NCBI GenBank assembly: GCA_025928735.1
Contig: JAICIW010000085.1
Coordinates: forward strand, 1 to 7,963
Source of the DNA: Rhodanobacteraceae bacterium
GTDB lineage: Bacteria > Pseudomonadota > Gammaproteobacteria > Xanthomonadales > Rhodanobacteraceae
Length of the DNA stretch: 7,963 nt
Direction of reading: 5' to 3'
Below the pieces are notes generated by a model. That model was not told where the DNA came from. It worked only from the letters and a program-made list of their open reading frames with translations, and made no database searches. Position 1 is the first letter of the stretch. Each line of letters opens with the position of its first letter. The translations under genes and the position numbers were made by a program. Positions 1 to 5,527 of this stretch are shown here, one piece after another.

Positions 1-24
1 GTGCGGTTGGGCTCCGTGTTCCGT

Positions 25-30
25 TATCAT
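25..30 (+). promoter_or_regulatory. Candidate -10 hexamer for the tRNA-Pro gene
   Basis: TATCAT matches the sigma-70 -10 consensus at five of six bases and ends 11 bases before the first base of the mature tRNA. That would start transcription near position 37 and leave a 5' leader of about 5 bases for RNase P to remove. No good -35 hexamer sits at 16 to 18 bases upstream, where the window has almost run out. The call rests on the -10 match and its position. Confidence 0.4.
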
Positions 31-41
31 GCGCATTCGGT

Positions 42-118
42 CGGGGCGTAGCGCAGCCTGGTAGCGCATCTGCCTGGGGGGCAGGGGGTCGTGGGTTCGA
101 ATCCCGCCGCCCCGACCA
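42..118 (+). tRNA. tRNA-Pro, anticodon GGG
   Basis: This is a complete 77-base cloverleaf. The 7-bp acceptor stem CGGGGCG pairs perfectly with CGCCCCG, followed by the discriminator A and an encoded CCA (116-118). The D arm contains GCGCAGCCTGGTAGCGC, and the T arm contains the GTTCGAATC loop motif. The anticodon stem TCTGC/GCAGG (69-73 with 81-85, one G-U pair) encloses the loop CTGGGGG, which puts the anticodon GGG at 76-78. It reads proline codons CCC and CCU. The C at position 1, unusual in tRNAs, is typical of bacterial tRNA-Pro. The gene is transcribed toward serA. The nearby proline-rich gene (5528-6460) mostly uses CCG and CCA in its proline runs, so it would depend mainly on other proline tRNAs. 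Confidence 0.98.
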
Positions 119-125
119 ATGTTTT

Positions 126-143
126 GCGTTCATCCATGAACGC
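126..143. repeat. Perfect hairpin just after the tRNA
   Basis: GCGTTCAT (126-133) and ATGAACGC (136-143) form a perfect 8-bp inverted repeat around CC, or 7 bp with a four-base loop. It begins 8 bases after the tRNA CCA. A run of four T precedes the stem instead of following it, so it is not a classical intrinsic terminator for plus-strand transcription. It could mark the 3' end of the precursor tRNA or belong to a dispersed repeat. It shares the core CATCCATG with the inverted repeat at 201-214. Confidence 0.6.
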
Positions 144-200
144 CGCTTCGGTCCACAGCGCGACAAGCTTTGATTGTGGCGCGCTCCGTGGGATCAGAAC

Positions 201-214
201 GCACATCCATGTGC
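201..214. repeat. Small perfect inverted repeat, CATCCATG core
   Basis: GCACAT (201-206) and ATGTGC (209-214) are exact reverse complements around CC. The central CATCCATG is the same as in the hairpin at 126-143, though the flanking stem bases differ and remain complementary within each copy. No function is evident. Confidence 0.5.
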
Positions 215-297
215 TGACTTTCCACAACAGCCGCTTCGTTCGGTAATTTCCTGCACGTCTCTCGCGCTGCCGGGAGCCTGACTTTCTCCTGCTCGTC

Positions 298-313
298 ATC
301 CCGGCGGCGGGAT
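298..313. repeat. Inverted repeat within a likely dispersed intergenic element
   Basis: ATCCCG (298-303) and CGGGAT (308-313) flank GCGG. The surrounding bases cgtcatcccgg...gggatccagcg look like the short intergenic repeat seen in many copies in related genomes. This window holds one copy only, so dispersal cannot be shown here. Confidence 0.45.
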
Positions 314-352
314 CCAGCGTCTTTGCTTTCGGCTTTTGGCGTTCGACATCCA

Positions 353-378
353 GGGATGTTGGCGCCAGTCAACATCCC
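353..378. repeat. 9-bp stem hairpin just downstream of the serA stop
   Basis: GGGATGTTG (353-361) pairs perfectly with CAACATCCC (370-378) across an 8-base loop. The stem begins 7 bases beyond the serA stop codon on the minus strand, where a terminator would be expected. No T run follows on either strand, so intrinsic termination is not supported. Protection of the 3' end or a dispersed repeat is as likely. The left arm can also pair with ACATCC at 346-351, so two stems compete for it. Confidence 0.5.
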
Positions 379-385
379 GCGCGGA

Positions 386-1618
386 TCAATACAACAACCG
401 CGTACGCACGGTTCCCGGGATCGCCGCGAGCTGCTCGCGCAACCCCTCCGACTGTTCTTCGGACGCTGACACATCGATCACCACGTAGCCGATTTCGCCG
501 TCGGTCTGCAGGTGCTGGCCGTTGATGTTGATGCCCCCTTGCGAGAATACTTCGTTGATGCGCGACAGCACGCCCGGCACGTTGTGGTGGATGTGCAGCA
601 ACCGCCGGCTGCCGGCGTGTTCCGGCAGGCTGACTTCGGGGAAGTTCACCGCGGACAGCGTCGAGCCGTTGTCGCTGTAGCGCACCAGTTTGGATGCGAC
701 CTCCGTGCCGATATTGAGCTGCGCTTCCTGGGTGCTGCCGCCGACGTGCGGGGTCAGCAGTACGTTGTCGAACTCGCGCAAGGGCGATGCGAATTCCTCG
801 TCCTTGCTTTTCGGCTCCTTCGGAAACACGTCCACCGCCGCGCCGGCGAGGCGCCCGTCGCGCAGCGCCGCAGCCAGCGCCTCGATGTCCACCACGTTGC
901 CGCGCGAGGCGTTGATCAGCATGGCGCCACGGCGCATGCGCGCGATTTCTTCCACTCCGATCATGCCGGCGGTGGCGGGCGTCTGCGGCACGTGCAGCGT
1001 CACGATTTCCGACCGCGCCAGCAGGTCATCCAGGCTTTGCGCGGGGGCGGCATTGCCCAGCGCCAACTTGGCCTCGATGTCGTGAAACAGCACGTGCATG
1101 CCGAGCGATTCGGCCAACACGCCCACCTGCGTGCCGATATGGCCGTAGCCGACGATGCCGAGCGTCTTGCCGCGGACCTCGAAGCTGCCCTCGGCGGATT
1201 TGGCCCAACCGCCGCGGTGACATTCGGCGTTGCGTTCCGGCACGCGCCGCATCAACAGGATCGCTTCGGCGATCACCAGTTCGGCAACGCTGCGGGTGTT
1301 GGAATAGGGCGCGTTGAACACCGGCGCGCCGCGCTCGCGCGCCTGATGCAAGTCCACCTGGTTGGTGCCGATGCAGAAGCAACCAACGGCAAGCAGGCGG
1401 CGCGCGTGGGAAACCGCTTCAGCATCCAGTTGGGTTCGCGAACGCAGGCCGATGATGTGCGCGTCCGAGATCGCGTCGAACAGGTCCGCGCGCGACAATG
1501 CCTTGTCGTGATGCTCGATCAGCGAATAGCCGGCCGCACGAAAAACCTCGATGGCGCTTTGATGGATTCCTTCCAGCAGCAGAATCTTGATGTCCTTCTT
1601 GGGGAACGAGGTCTTCAT
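386..1618 (-). CDS. serA: D-3-phosphoglycerate dehydrogenase
   Basis: SerA oxidises 3-phosphoglycerate to 3-phosphohydroxypyruvate with NAD+, the first committed step of serine (and thence glycine and cysteine) synthesis in the cytosol. The 410-residue product has the same length as E. coli SerA and appears similar along its whole length. The substrate-binding domain is split (about 1-105 and 300-330) around the nucleotide-binding domain, with the Rossmann motif GYGHIG at 157-162. Catalytic residues of the 2-hydroxyacid dehydrogenase family are present: Arg239 (NASRG), Glu268 (PKEP) and His291 (TPHVGG). A C-terminal ACT domain (about 339-410) keeps His344, Asn346 and Asn364, the positions that bind serine in E. 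coli SerA, so feedback inhibition by serine is likely. Trp138 is also retained. The ATG at 1618 gives the E. coli-like N-terminus, but its ribosome site is poor. It diverges from pip. Confidence 0.97.
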   Translation of the reverse strand: MKTSFPKKDIKILLLEGIHQSAIEVFRAAGYSLIEHHDKALSRADLFDAISDAHIIGLRSRTQLDAEAVSHARRLLAVGCFCIGTNQVDLHQARERGAPVFNAPYSNTRSVAELVIAEAILLMRRVPERNAECHRGGWAKSAEGSFEVRGKTLGIVGYGHIGTQVGVLAESLGMHVLFHDIEAKLALGNAAPAQSLDDLLARSEIVTLHVPQTPATAGMIGVEEIARMRRGAMLINASRGNVVDIEALAAALRDGRLAGAAVDVFPKEPKSKDEEFASPLREFDNVLLTPHVGGSTQEAQLNIGTEVASKLVRYSDNGSTLSAVNFPEVSLPEHAGSRRLLHIHHNVPGVLSRINEVFSQGGININGQHLQTDGEIGYVVIDVSASEEQSEGLREQLAAIPGTVRTRLLY

Positions 1619-1685
1619 CGTGGCGCGCGCCGTCGTGTTCGGGTGGTGGGGATGTTAGGCTAGCGGGATTGCGATTGCAGATGAA
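1619..1685. promoter_or_regulatory. Divergent serA / pip promoter region
   Basis: These 67 bases must hold the start signals of both genes unless pip begins slightly further in. For serA (minus strand), CTGCAA at 1680-1675 and TAACAT at 1657-1652 are spaced by 17 bases, with three and four consensus matches; a start near 1645 would give a leader of about 27 bases. For pip (plus strand), TGT followed by TAGGCT (1653-1661) could be a weak extended -10. The two candidate -10 elements overlap, so the promoters may compete. I see no clear operator. Confidence 0.3.
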
Positions 1686-2666
1686 ATGCCGCGAATGGAT
1701 ATGCTTGATCAGCGCCGGAGTCTTTATCCGGAACTCGAACCTTTCGACAGCGGGATGTTGCAGGTTTCGCCGCTCCACACGCTCTACTACGAGCAGAGCG
1801 GCAATCCGCACGGCAAGCCGGTGGTGTTCCTGCACGGCGGCCCTGGGGCGGGCTGCAACGGCAAGTGCCGGCGGTTTTTCGATCCCAAGGTTTATCGCAT
1901 CGTGTTATTCGACCAGCGCGGTTGCGGACGTTCGACGCCGCACGCCGAATTGCGCGAAAACACCACTTGGGATCTGGTCGCAGACATCGAGCGCTTGCGC
2001 GAGCATCTACGCATCGAGCGCTGGCAGGTATTCGGCGGGTCCTGGGGTTCGACACTCGCGCTGACCTACGCCGAAACGCATCCCGAGCGCGTCACGGAAC
2101 TGGTGCTGCGCGGCATCTTCATGTTGCGGCGCGCGGAACTGGCATGGTTCTACCAGAAAGGCTGCGACATGCTGTATCCGGACGCGTGGGAGAAATACCT
2201 TGCCGCGATTCCGGCCTCCGAACACGGTGATCTGATTGCGGCTTACCACCGCCGGCTCACGTCCGATGAACCTGCGGTGAGGATCGCGGCAGCACGCGCG
2301 TGGTCGGTGTGGGAGGCCTCGACCAGTTTCCTGCTGCAGAACGAAGGCTACATCACCGCCAGCGCGGGCGACGAGTTCGCGCTGGCGTTCGCGGGCATCG
2401 AGAACCACTACTTCGTGAATCGCGGTTTCTTCGAACAGGACGATCAACTGCTGCGCAACGCGCACCGCCTGCACGGCATTCCGGCCGTGATCGTGCAGGG
2501 CCGCTACGACGTGGTGTGCCCGGCGCGCAGCGCGTGGGATTTGCATCGCGCCTGGCCGCAGGCGGACCTGCGCATCGTGCCCGACGCCGGCCACTCGGCG
2601 TTCGAACCCGGCAACGTGCGCGAACTTGTCGGCGCGACCGATCGCTTTCGCGAACATGCGCAATGA
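1686..2666 (+). CDS. pip: Proline iminopeptidase (prolyl aminopeptidase)
   Basis: This cytosolic serine peptidase of family S33 (alpha/beta hydrolase fold) removes N-terminal proline from peptides. The oxyanion-hole motif HGGPGAG lies at 50-56 and the conserved DQRGCGRS at 76-83. The nucleophile is Ser119 in GGSWGS, followed by Asp275 (GRYD) and His303 (AGHS). The spacings of 156 and 28 residues equal those of the Xanthomonas campestris enzyme (Ser110, Asp266, His294). A helical cap lies at about 150-260, with the family-typical GIENHYF near 237-243. The ATG at 1686 gives 326 residues, about nine more at the N-terminus than the X. campestris protein. In-frame ATGs at 1695 and 1701 fit the family better, and none of the three has a clear Shine-Dalgarno sequence. 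It diverges from serA and converges with the membrane-protein gene 27 bases downstream. Confidence 0.95.
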   Translation: MPRMDMLDQRRSLYPELEPFDSGMLQVSPLHTLYYEQSGNPHGKPVVFLHGGPGAGCNGKCRRFFDPKVYRIVLFDQRGCGRSTPHAELRENTTWDLVADIERLREHLRIERWQVFGGSWGSTLALTYAETHPERVTELVLRGIFMLRRAELAWFYQKGCDMLYPDAWEKYLAAIPASEHGDLIAAYHRRLTSDEPAVRIAAARAWSVWEASTSFLLQNEGYITASAGDEFALAFAGIENHYFVNRGFFEQDDQLLRNAHRLHGIPAVIVQGRYDVVCPARSAWDLHRAWPQADLRIVPDAGHSAFEPGNVRELVGATDRFREHAQ

Positions 2667-2693
2667 TCGATCGGCGCTGTGTGACCGGCTTTG

Positions 2694-3251
2694 TCAGACC
2701 GCCGGCCACAACCACAGGAAGGTGAGGCCGGTGATGATCGCGTACACGAGGCCGTCGGCCATGTACTTGAAAGCATTCTTCCATGGCCACGCGAACCAGA
2801 TGGCGTTCTGGACGAGTCCGAGCGCGTAGCCCAGCAGGGCGGCCAACGCGGTGGTGTGGAAGACCCGATGCGGATCGGCGCCGGCCGGCAGCACCAGCGC
2901 GATCAATGCGCACAGCACCGAAACCAGGACGCAGAACAGCAGCCATTGCGCCAGGTACACGCCCATGTTCACCGGCCCGGCGCGCCGCAGGTTCACCATG
3001 CCGACCGGTCCCTGGACGAATTTCTCCTGCATCGCGGGATCTTTCATCGCCTCCTGGTCGCACCATGGGATCGCGTACTGTCCTGGCGCCGGATTGCCGG
3101 CACGAATCGCGGCCCGCACCTCCTCCTCGTTCGGGAACTTGCGGTAATCGGGTGCGTGCCAGAACTTCAGCAGCATGTTGATCAGCGCGCTCGCGATGAA
3201 CACGAACACGGCGGACAGGATGATGGGCAACCACAGCGAAGCGAGTGTCAT
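2694..3251 (-). CDS. Four-helix inner-membrane protein of unknown function
   Basis: I do not recognise a named family. The 185-residue product has hydrophobic segments at about 6-28, 97-121, 130-152 and 161-182. A polar domain at about 30-95 lies between the first and second, with WHAPDYRKFPNEEEVRAAI (31-49), APGQYAIPW (55-63) and GPVGMVNLR (81-89). The later helices contain IWFAWPWK (151-158). Proteins with this pattern (PNEE.., APGQY.., GPVGM.., IWFG/A.PW) recur as conserved hypotheticals in several phyla; that is recollection, not a search. The start is secure: GGGAGGAG at 3266-3259 lies 7 bases before the ATG. It begins 42 bases after the EF-G paralogue stop on the same strand, so the two are probably co-transcribed. 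Whether the loop domain is cytoplasmic or periplasmic cannot be decided here. Confidence 0.85.
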   Translation of the reverse strand: MTLASLWLPIILSAVFVFIASALINMLLKFWHAPDYRKFPNEEEVRAAIRAGNPAPGQYAIPWCDQEAMKDPAMQEKFVQGPVGMVNLRRAGPVNMGVYLAQWLLFCVLVSVLCALIALVLPAGADPHRVFHTTALAALLGYALGLVQNAIWFAWPWKNAFKYMADGLVYAIITGLTFLWLWPAV

Positions 3252-3293
3252 GACGGCTCTCCTCCCAGGTTTGTGCTGCGGAACAATGCGGAC

Positions 3294-5345
3294 TCAATCT
3301 TCGTCGGGCTTGGGTCTGTACGCCTCGGTGAGTTGCTTTTGTATTTGCGACGGCACCGCATCGTAGTGCGACAGTTCCATCGCGAAACGGCCTTCGCCGC
3401 CGGTCAGTGAACGAAGCTCGGTCTGGTAATCCACCACTTCGGCCAGCGGCGCCTGCGCCTTGATCACAAGTACGCCGCCGCGCAGAGCGTCGGTACCGTT
3501 GATGCGCGCGCGCTTGGAGGCGAGCGCGCCAGTGACGTCGCCCATGTATTGCTCGGGCACGTTTACGTCCAGATTGACGATCGGTTCCAGCACGATGGGT
3601 CTGGCTTTTTCAATCGCGTCGAGGAAGGCCTTTCTGCCCGCCGACACGAACGCGACCTCCTTGGAATCGACCGGATGATACTTGCCGTCGTACACGACCA
3701 CGCGCACGTCCTGCATCGGGTAGCCCGCGATCGCGCCGTGATCGAGCACCTTGCGCACGCCCTTCTCGATCGCGGGGATGAACTGGTTCGGGATCACGCC
3801 ACCCTTGCTCTCGTCGCTGAACTCGAAGCCCGCGCCGCGCGGCAGCGGTTCGATGCGCAGAAATACTTCGCCGAACTGCCCGGCGCCACCGGTCTGCTTC
3901 TTGTGGCGATGGTGGCCTTCGGCGCTCGCGCCCACGGTTTCGCGGTAGGCGATGCGCGGGGGGTGGGTGATCACCTCCACCCCATACTTGCTTTGCATCC
4001 TTGCGAGGGTGAGCTTCAGGTGCAGGTCTGACAAGCCGTGCACCACGGTTTCGTTCAACTCCTTGTTGTGTTCGATCGAGAGGCAGGGGTCTTCCTCGGC
4101 GAGTTTCACGAGTGCGGTCGCGAGTTTCTGGTCCTGCCCCTTGTGTTTCGGTTCCACCGCAAGTCCGAACATCGACAGCGGGAATTTCAGCGGCTGCAGG
4201 CGGATCGCGTCCTCATCGTGCGAATCGTGCAGCACCGCGTCGAAATGGATGTCATCGACCTTGGCGACACCGGCAATGTCGCCGGGAATCGCATGTTCGA
4301 TTTCGATGTGATCCTTGCCCTGCAGGCGCAGCAGATGCCCCACCTTGAAGGGTTTCTTGCCGTCGTCGATGAAAAGCTGCGAATCCTTCTTCACGGTGCC
4401 CTGCCACACCCGGAACACCGCGAGTTTGCCGACGAACGGGTCGTTGATGATCTTGAACACGTCCGCGATCACGTGCGCATCGGGATCGGGTTTGGCCGCG
4501 ATGGGCGTTGCATCGGCGCCCGTGCCTTTGACGAACGGCGGCGGGTTGGCCTCGCCAGGATGCGGCAGCAGGCGGCACGCGATCTGCAACCACTCCGCGA
4601 CGCCCGTGCCTATGCGAGCGGAGGTGAAACAGATCGGCACAAGGTGTCCTTCGCGCAGGCATTGTTCGAACGCGTCGTGCAGGTCTTCGGGCGAAAGCTT
4701 GTCCTCACCTTCTTCGAGATATCGGCCCATCAGCCGCTCGTTGATCTCGACCACTTGGTCGACGATGCGCTGGTGCGCGTCGGCGACCGGACCAAGATCA
4801 CTCATCCCGTCGCGCGCGAAAAAGCAATCGACGACCTTCGCACCGTGCTCCGCGGGCAGGTTGACCGGCAGGCATTCCGCACCGAATTCTTCGCGCAGCG
4901 ATTCGACCAGCGTCGCGACGTCGATGTCGTCCATGTCGATCCGGTTCACCACCAGCATGCGCGCGAGCCGGCGTTCCTTCGCGTAATGCATCATGCGGCG
5001 GGTGCCGTGTTCGATGCCGTTGGCGGCGTTCACCACCACCGTACAGGTTTCGACAGCGGCCAACGCGGACAGCGTTTCGCCGCGAAAATCCGCGTAGCCG
5101 GCGGTGTCGATCAGGTTGACGTGGCAGCCCGCGGCGTCCATCGAAGCGATCGCCGAATGGATGGAATGTTGGCGTTCCTTCTCCTGATCGTCGAAGTCGG
5201 ACACCGTGTTGCCGCGCTCGATCGCGCCCCCTGTCTGGATCGCCCCACCCGCCTGCAGCAGCGCTTCGAACAAGCTGGTCTTGCCGGCGCCCGCGTGCCC
5301 GGTCAGGGCCACGTTGCGGATGTCCCGGGTGGAGTAGGCGCTCAT
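3294..5345 (-). CDS. Elongation factor G paralogue (fusA2-type translation GTPase)
   Basis: This 683-residue protein has the five-domain layout of EF-G: G domain about 1-265 with P-loop GHAGAGKT (16-23); domain II about 290-385; domain III about 395-465; domain IV about 468-585; domain V about 586-670. It is not the str-operon fusA, since no rpsL, rpsG or tufA lies nearby. It fits the EF-G-like side family: the switch I RGIT of true EF-G is RQHS (59-62), the G3 box is DTAGY (80-84) with Tyr84 where EF-G has its catalytic His, and the G4 box NKxD is NRID (134-137). TSA (241-243) serves as G5. The domain IV tip keeps YHPVDS (556-561), so ribosome contact remains plausible. Homologues differ in whether they hydrolyse GTP and support translocation, so its role is unsettled. 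I chose the ATG at 5345 because homology begins there and GAGG lies 5 bases upstream; an upstream extension to 5516 has no EF-G similarity. Confidence 0.92.
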   Translation of the reverse strand: MSAYSTRDIRNVALTGHAGAGKTSLFEALLQAGGAIQTGGAIERGNTVSDFDDQEKERQHSIHSAIASMDAAGCHVNLIDTAGYADFRGETLSALAAVETCTVVVNAANGIEHGTRRMMHYAKERRLARMLVVNRIDMDDIDVATLVESLREEFGAECLPVNLPAEHGAKVVDCFFARDGMSDLGPVADAHQRIVDQVVEINERLMGRYLEEGEDKLSPEDLHDAFEQCLREGHLVPICFTSARIGTGVAEWLQIACRLLPHPGEANPPPFVKGTGADATPIAAKPDPDAHVIADVFKIINDPFVGKLAVFRVWQGTVKKDSQLFIDDGKKPFKVGHLLRLQGKDHIEIEHAIPGDIAGVAKVDDIHFDAVLHDSHDEDAIRLQPLKFPLSMFGLAVEPKHKGQDQKLATALVKLAEEDPCLSIEHNKELNETVVHGLSDLHLKLTLARMQSKYGVEVITHPPRIAYRETVGASAEGHHRHKKQTGGAGQFGEVFLRIEPLPRGAGFEFSDESKGGVIPNQFIPAIEKGVRKVLDHGAIAGYPMQDVRVVVYDGKYHPVDSKEVAFVSAGRKAFLDAIEKARPIVLEPIVNLDVNVPEQYMGDVTGALASKRARINGTDALRGGVLVIKAQAPLAEVVDYQTELRSLTGGEGRFAMELSHYDAVPSQIQKQLTEAYRPKPDED

Positions 5346-5379
5346 GCTGACCTCGCTTTCCGGTAGCGGCGGTCGCAAG

Positions 5380-5408
5380 ACCATGCGCCGATCACCGGGC
5401 AGGGTCAA
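5380..5408 (-). promoter_or_regulatory. Candidate promoter for the EF-G paralogue operon
   Basis: On the minus strand TTGACC (5408-5403, five of six matches to the -35 consensus) is followed after 17 bases by CATGGT (5385-5380, three of six). Transcription would begin near 5373, giving a leader of about 28 bases that includes the GAGG ribosome site. The -35 is good and the -10 is poor. Confidence 0.35.
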
Positions 5409-5486
5409 GGGCCAGCGGAACCTGCAGCGCGGGGCACGGTCTGAACACCCGCCCGCCCCGCGCACGGGCTGTCGTGGCGCATCCCC

Positions 5487-5492
5487 TAAACT
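5487..5492 (+). promoter_or_regulatory. Candidate -10 hexamer for the proline-rich protein gene
   Basis: TAAACT matches four of six -10 bases in an otherwise GC-rich stretch, with no recognisable -35 at 16 to 18 bases upstream. A start near 5499 would lie about 29 bases before the ATG at 5528. It would exclude the alternative GTG start at 5474, which lies upstream of it. Confidence 0.3.
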
Positions 5493-5527
5493 TCCACGCG
5501 CGCAACGCGCGCGCATCGGCCGGCCGC

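Larger units (their letters stand above)
119..385. other. 267-base intergenic region between converging tRNA and serA 3' ends
   Basis: I see no credible gene here. The region is rich in short perfect inverted repeats: 126-143, 201-214 (GCACAT-CC-ATGTGC), 298-313 (ATCCCG-GCGG-CGGGAT) and 353-378. The segment around 294-316 (cgtcatcccggcg... followed by gggatcca) resembles the short dispersed repeats common between genes in many gamma- and betaproteobacteria; that family link is from memory. Apparent minus-strand reading frames across this region read through the tRNA antisense and are not credible. Confidence 0.7.

Noticed and set aside
27..299. Minus-strand open frame of 90 codons ending in GAAGFEPTTP and CATRLRYAPT
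   Set aside because: Its C-terminal half is the antisense translation of the tRNA-Pro gene, a well-known false protein in databases. The rest crosses repeat-rich intergenic DNA.
130..474. Minus-strand open frame of 114 codons
   Set aside because: It overlaps the serA 3' end out of frame and runs through the inverted repeats, with basic, low-information sequence and no ribosome site.
512..1663. Plus-strand open frame of 383 codons opposite serA
   Set aside because: It is a shadow of serA in GC-rich DNA: His/Arg/Gln/Val-rich and lacking any domain, while the opposite strand encodes a near-complete match to SerA.
2685..2705. CCGGC / GCCGG inverted repeat in the pip convergent gap as a terminator
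   Set aside because: It has only five base pairs with an 11-base loop and no T run on either side, so it is within chance expectation for this base composition.
3294..5345. EF-G paralogue as a tetracycline ribosomal protection protein
   Set aside because: TetM-type proteins keep the canonical RGIT and DTPGH motifs as I recall them, and nothing nearby suggests a resistance element. The switch I and G3 variants fit the EF-G-like side family better.
4038..5366. Plus-strand open frame of 442 codons opposite the EF-G paralogue
   Set aside because: It is the antisense shadow of a clear EF-G-like gene, with the compositional bias typical of such shadows.
5346..5373. Regulatory RNA or attenuator in the leader of the EF-G paralogue
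   Set aside because: The leader expected from the candidate promoter is only about 28 bases, too short for a riboswitch or attenuator, and shows just a ribosome site.
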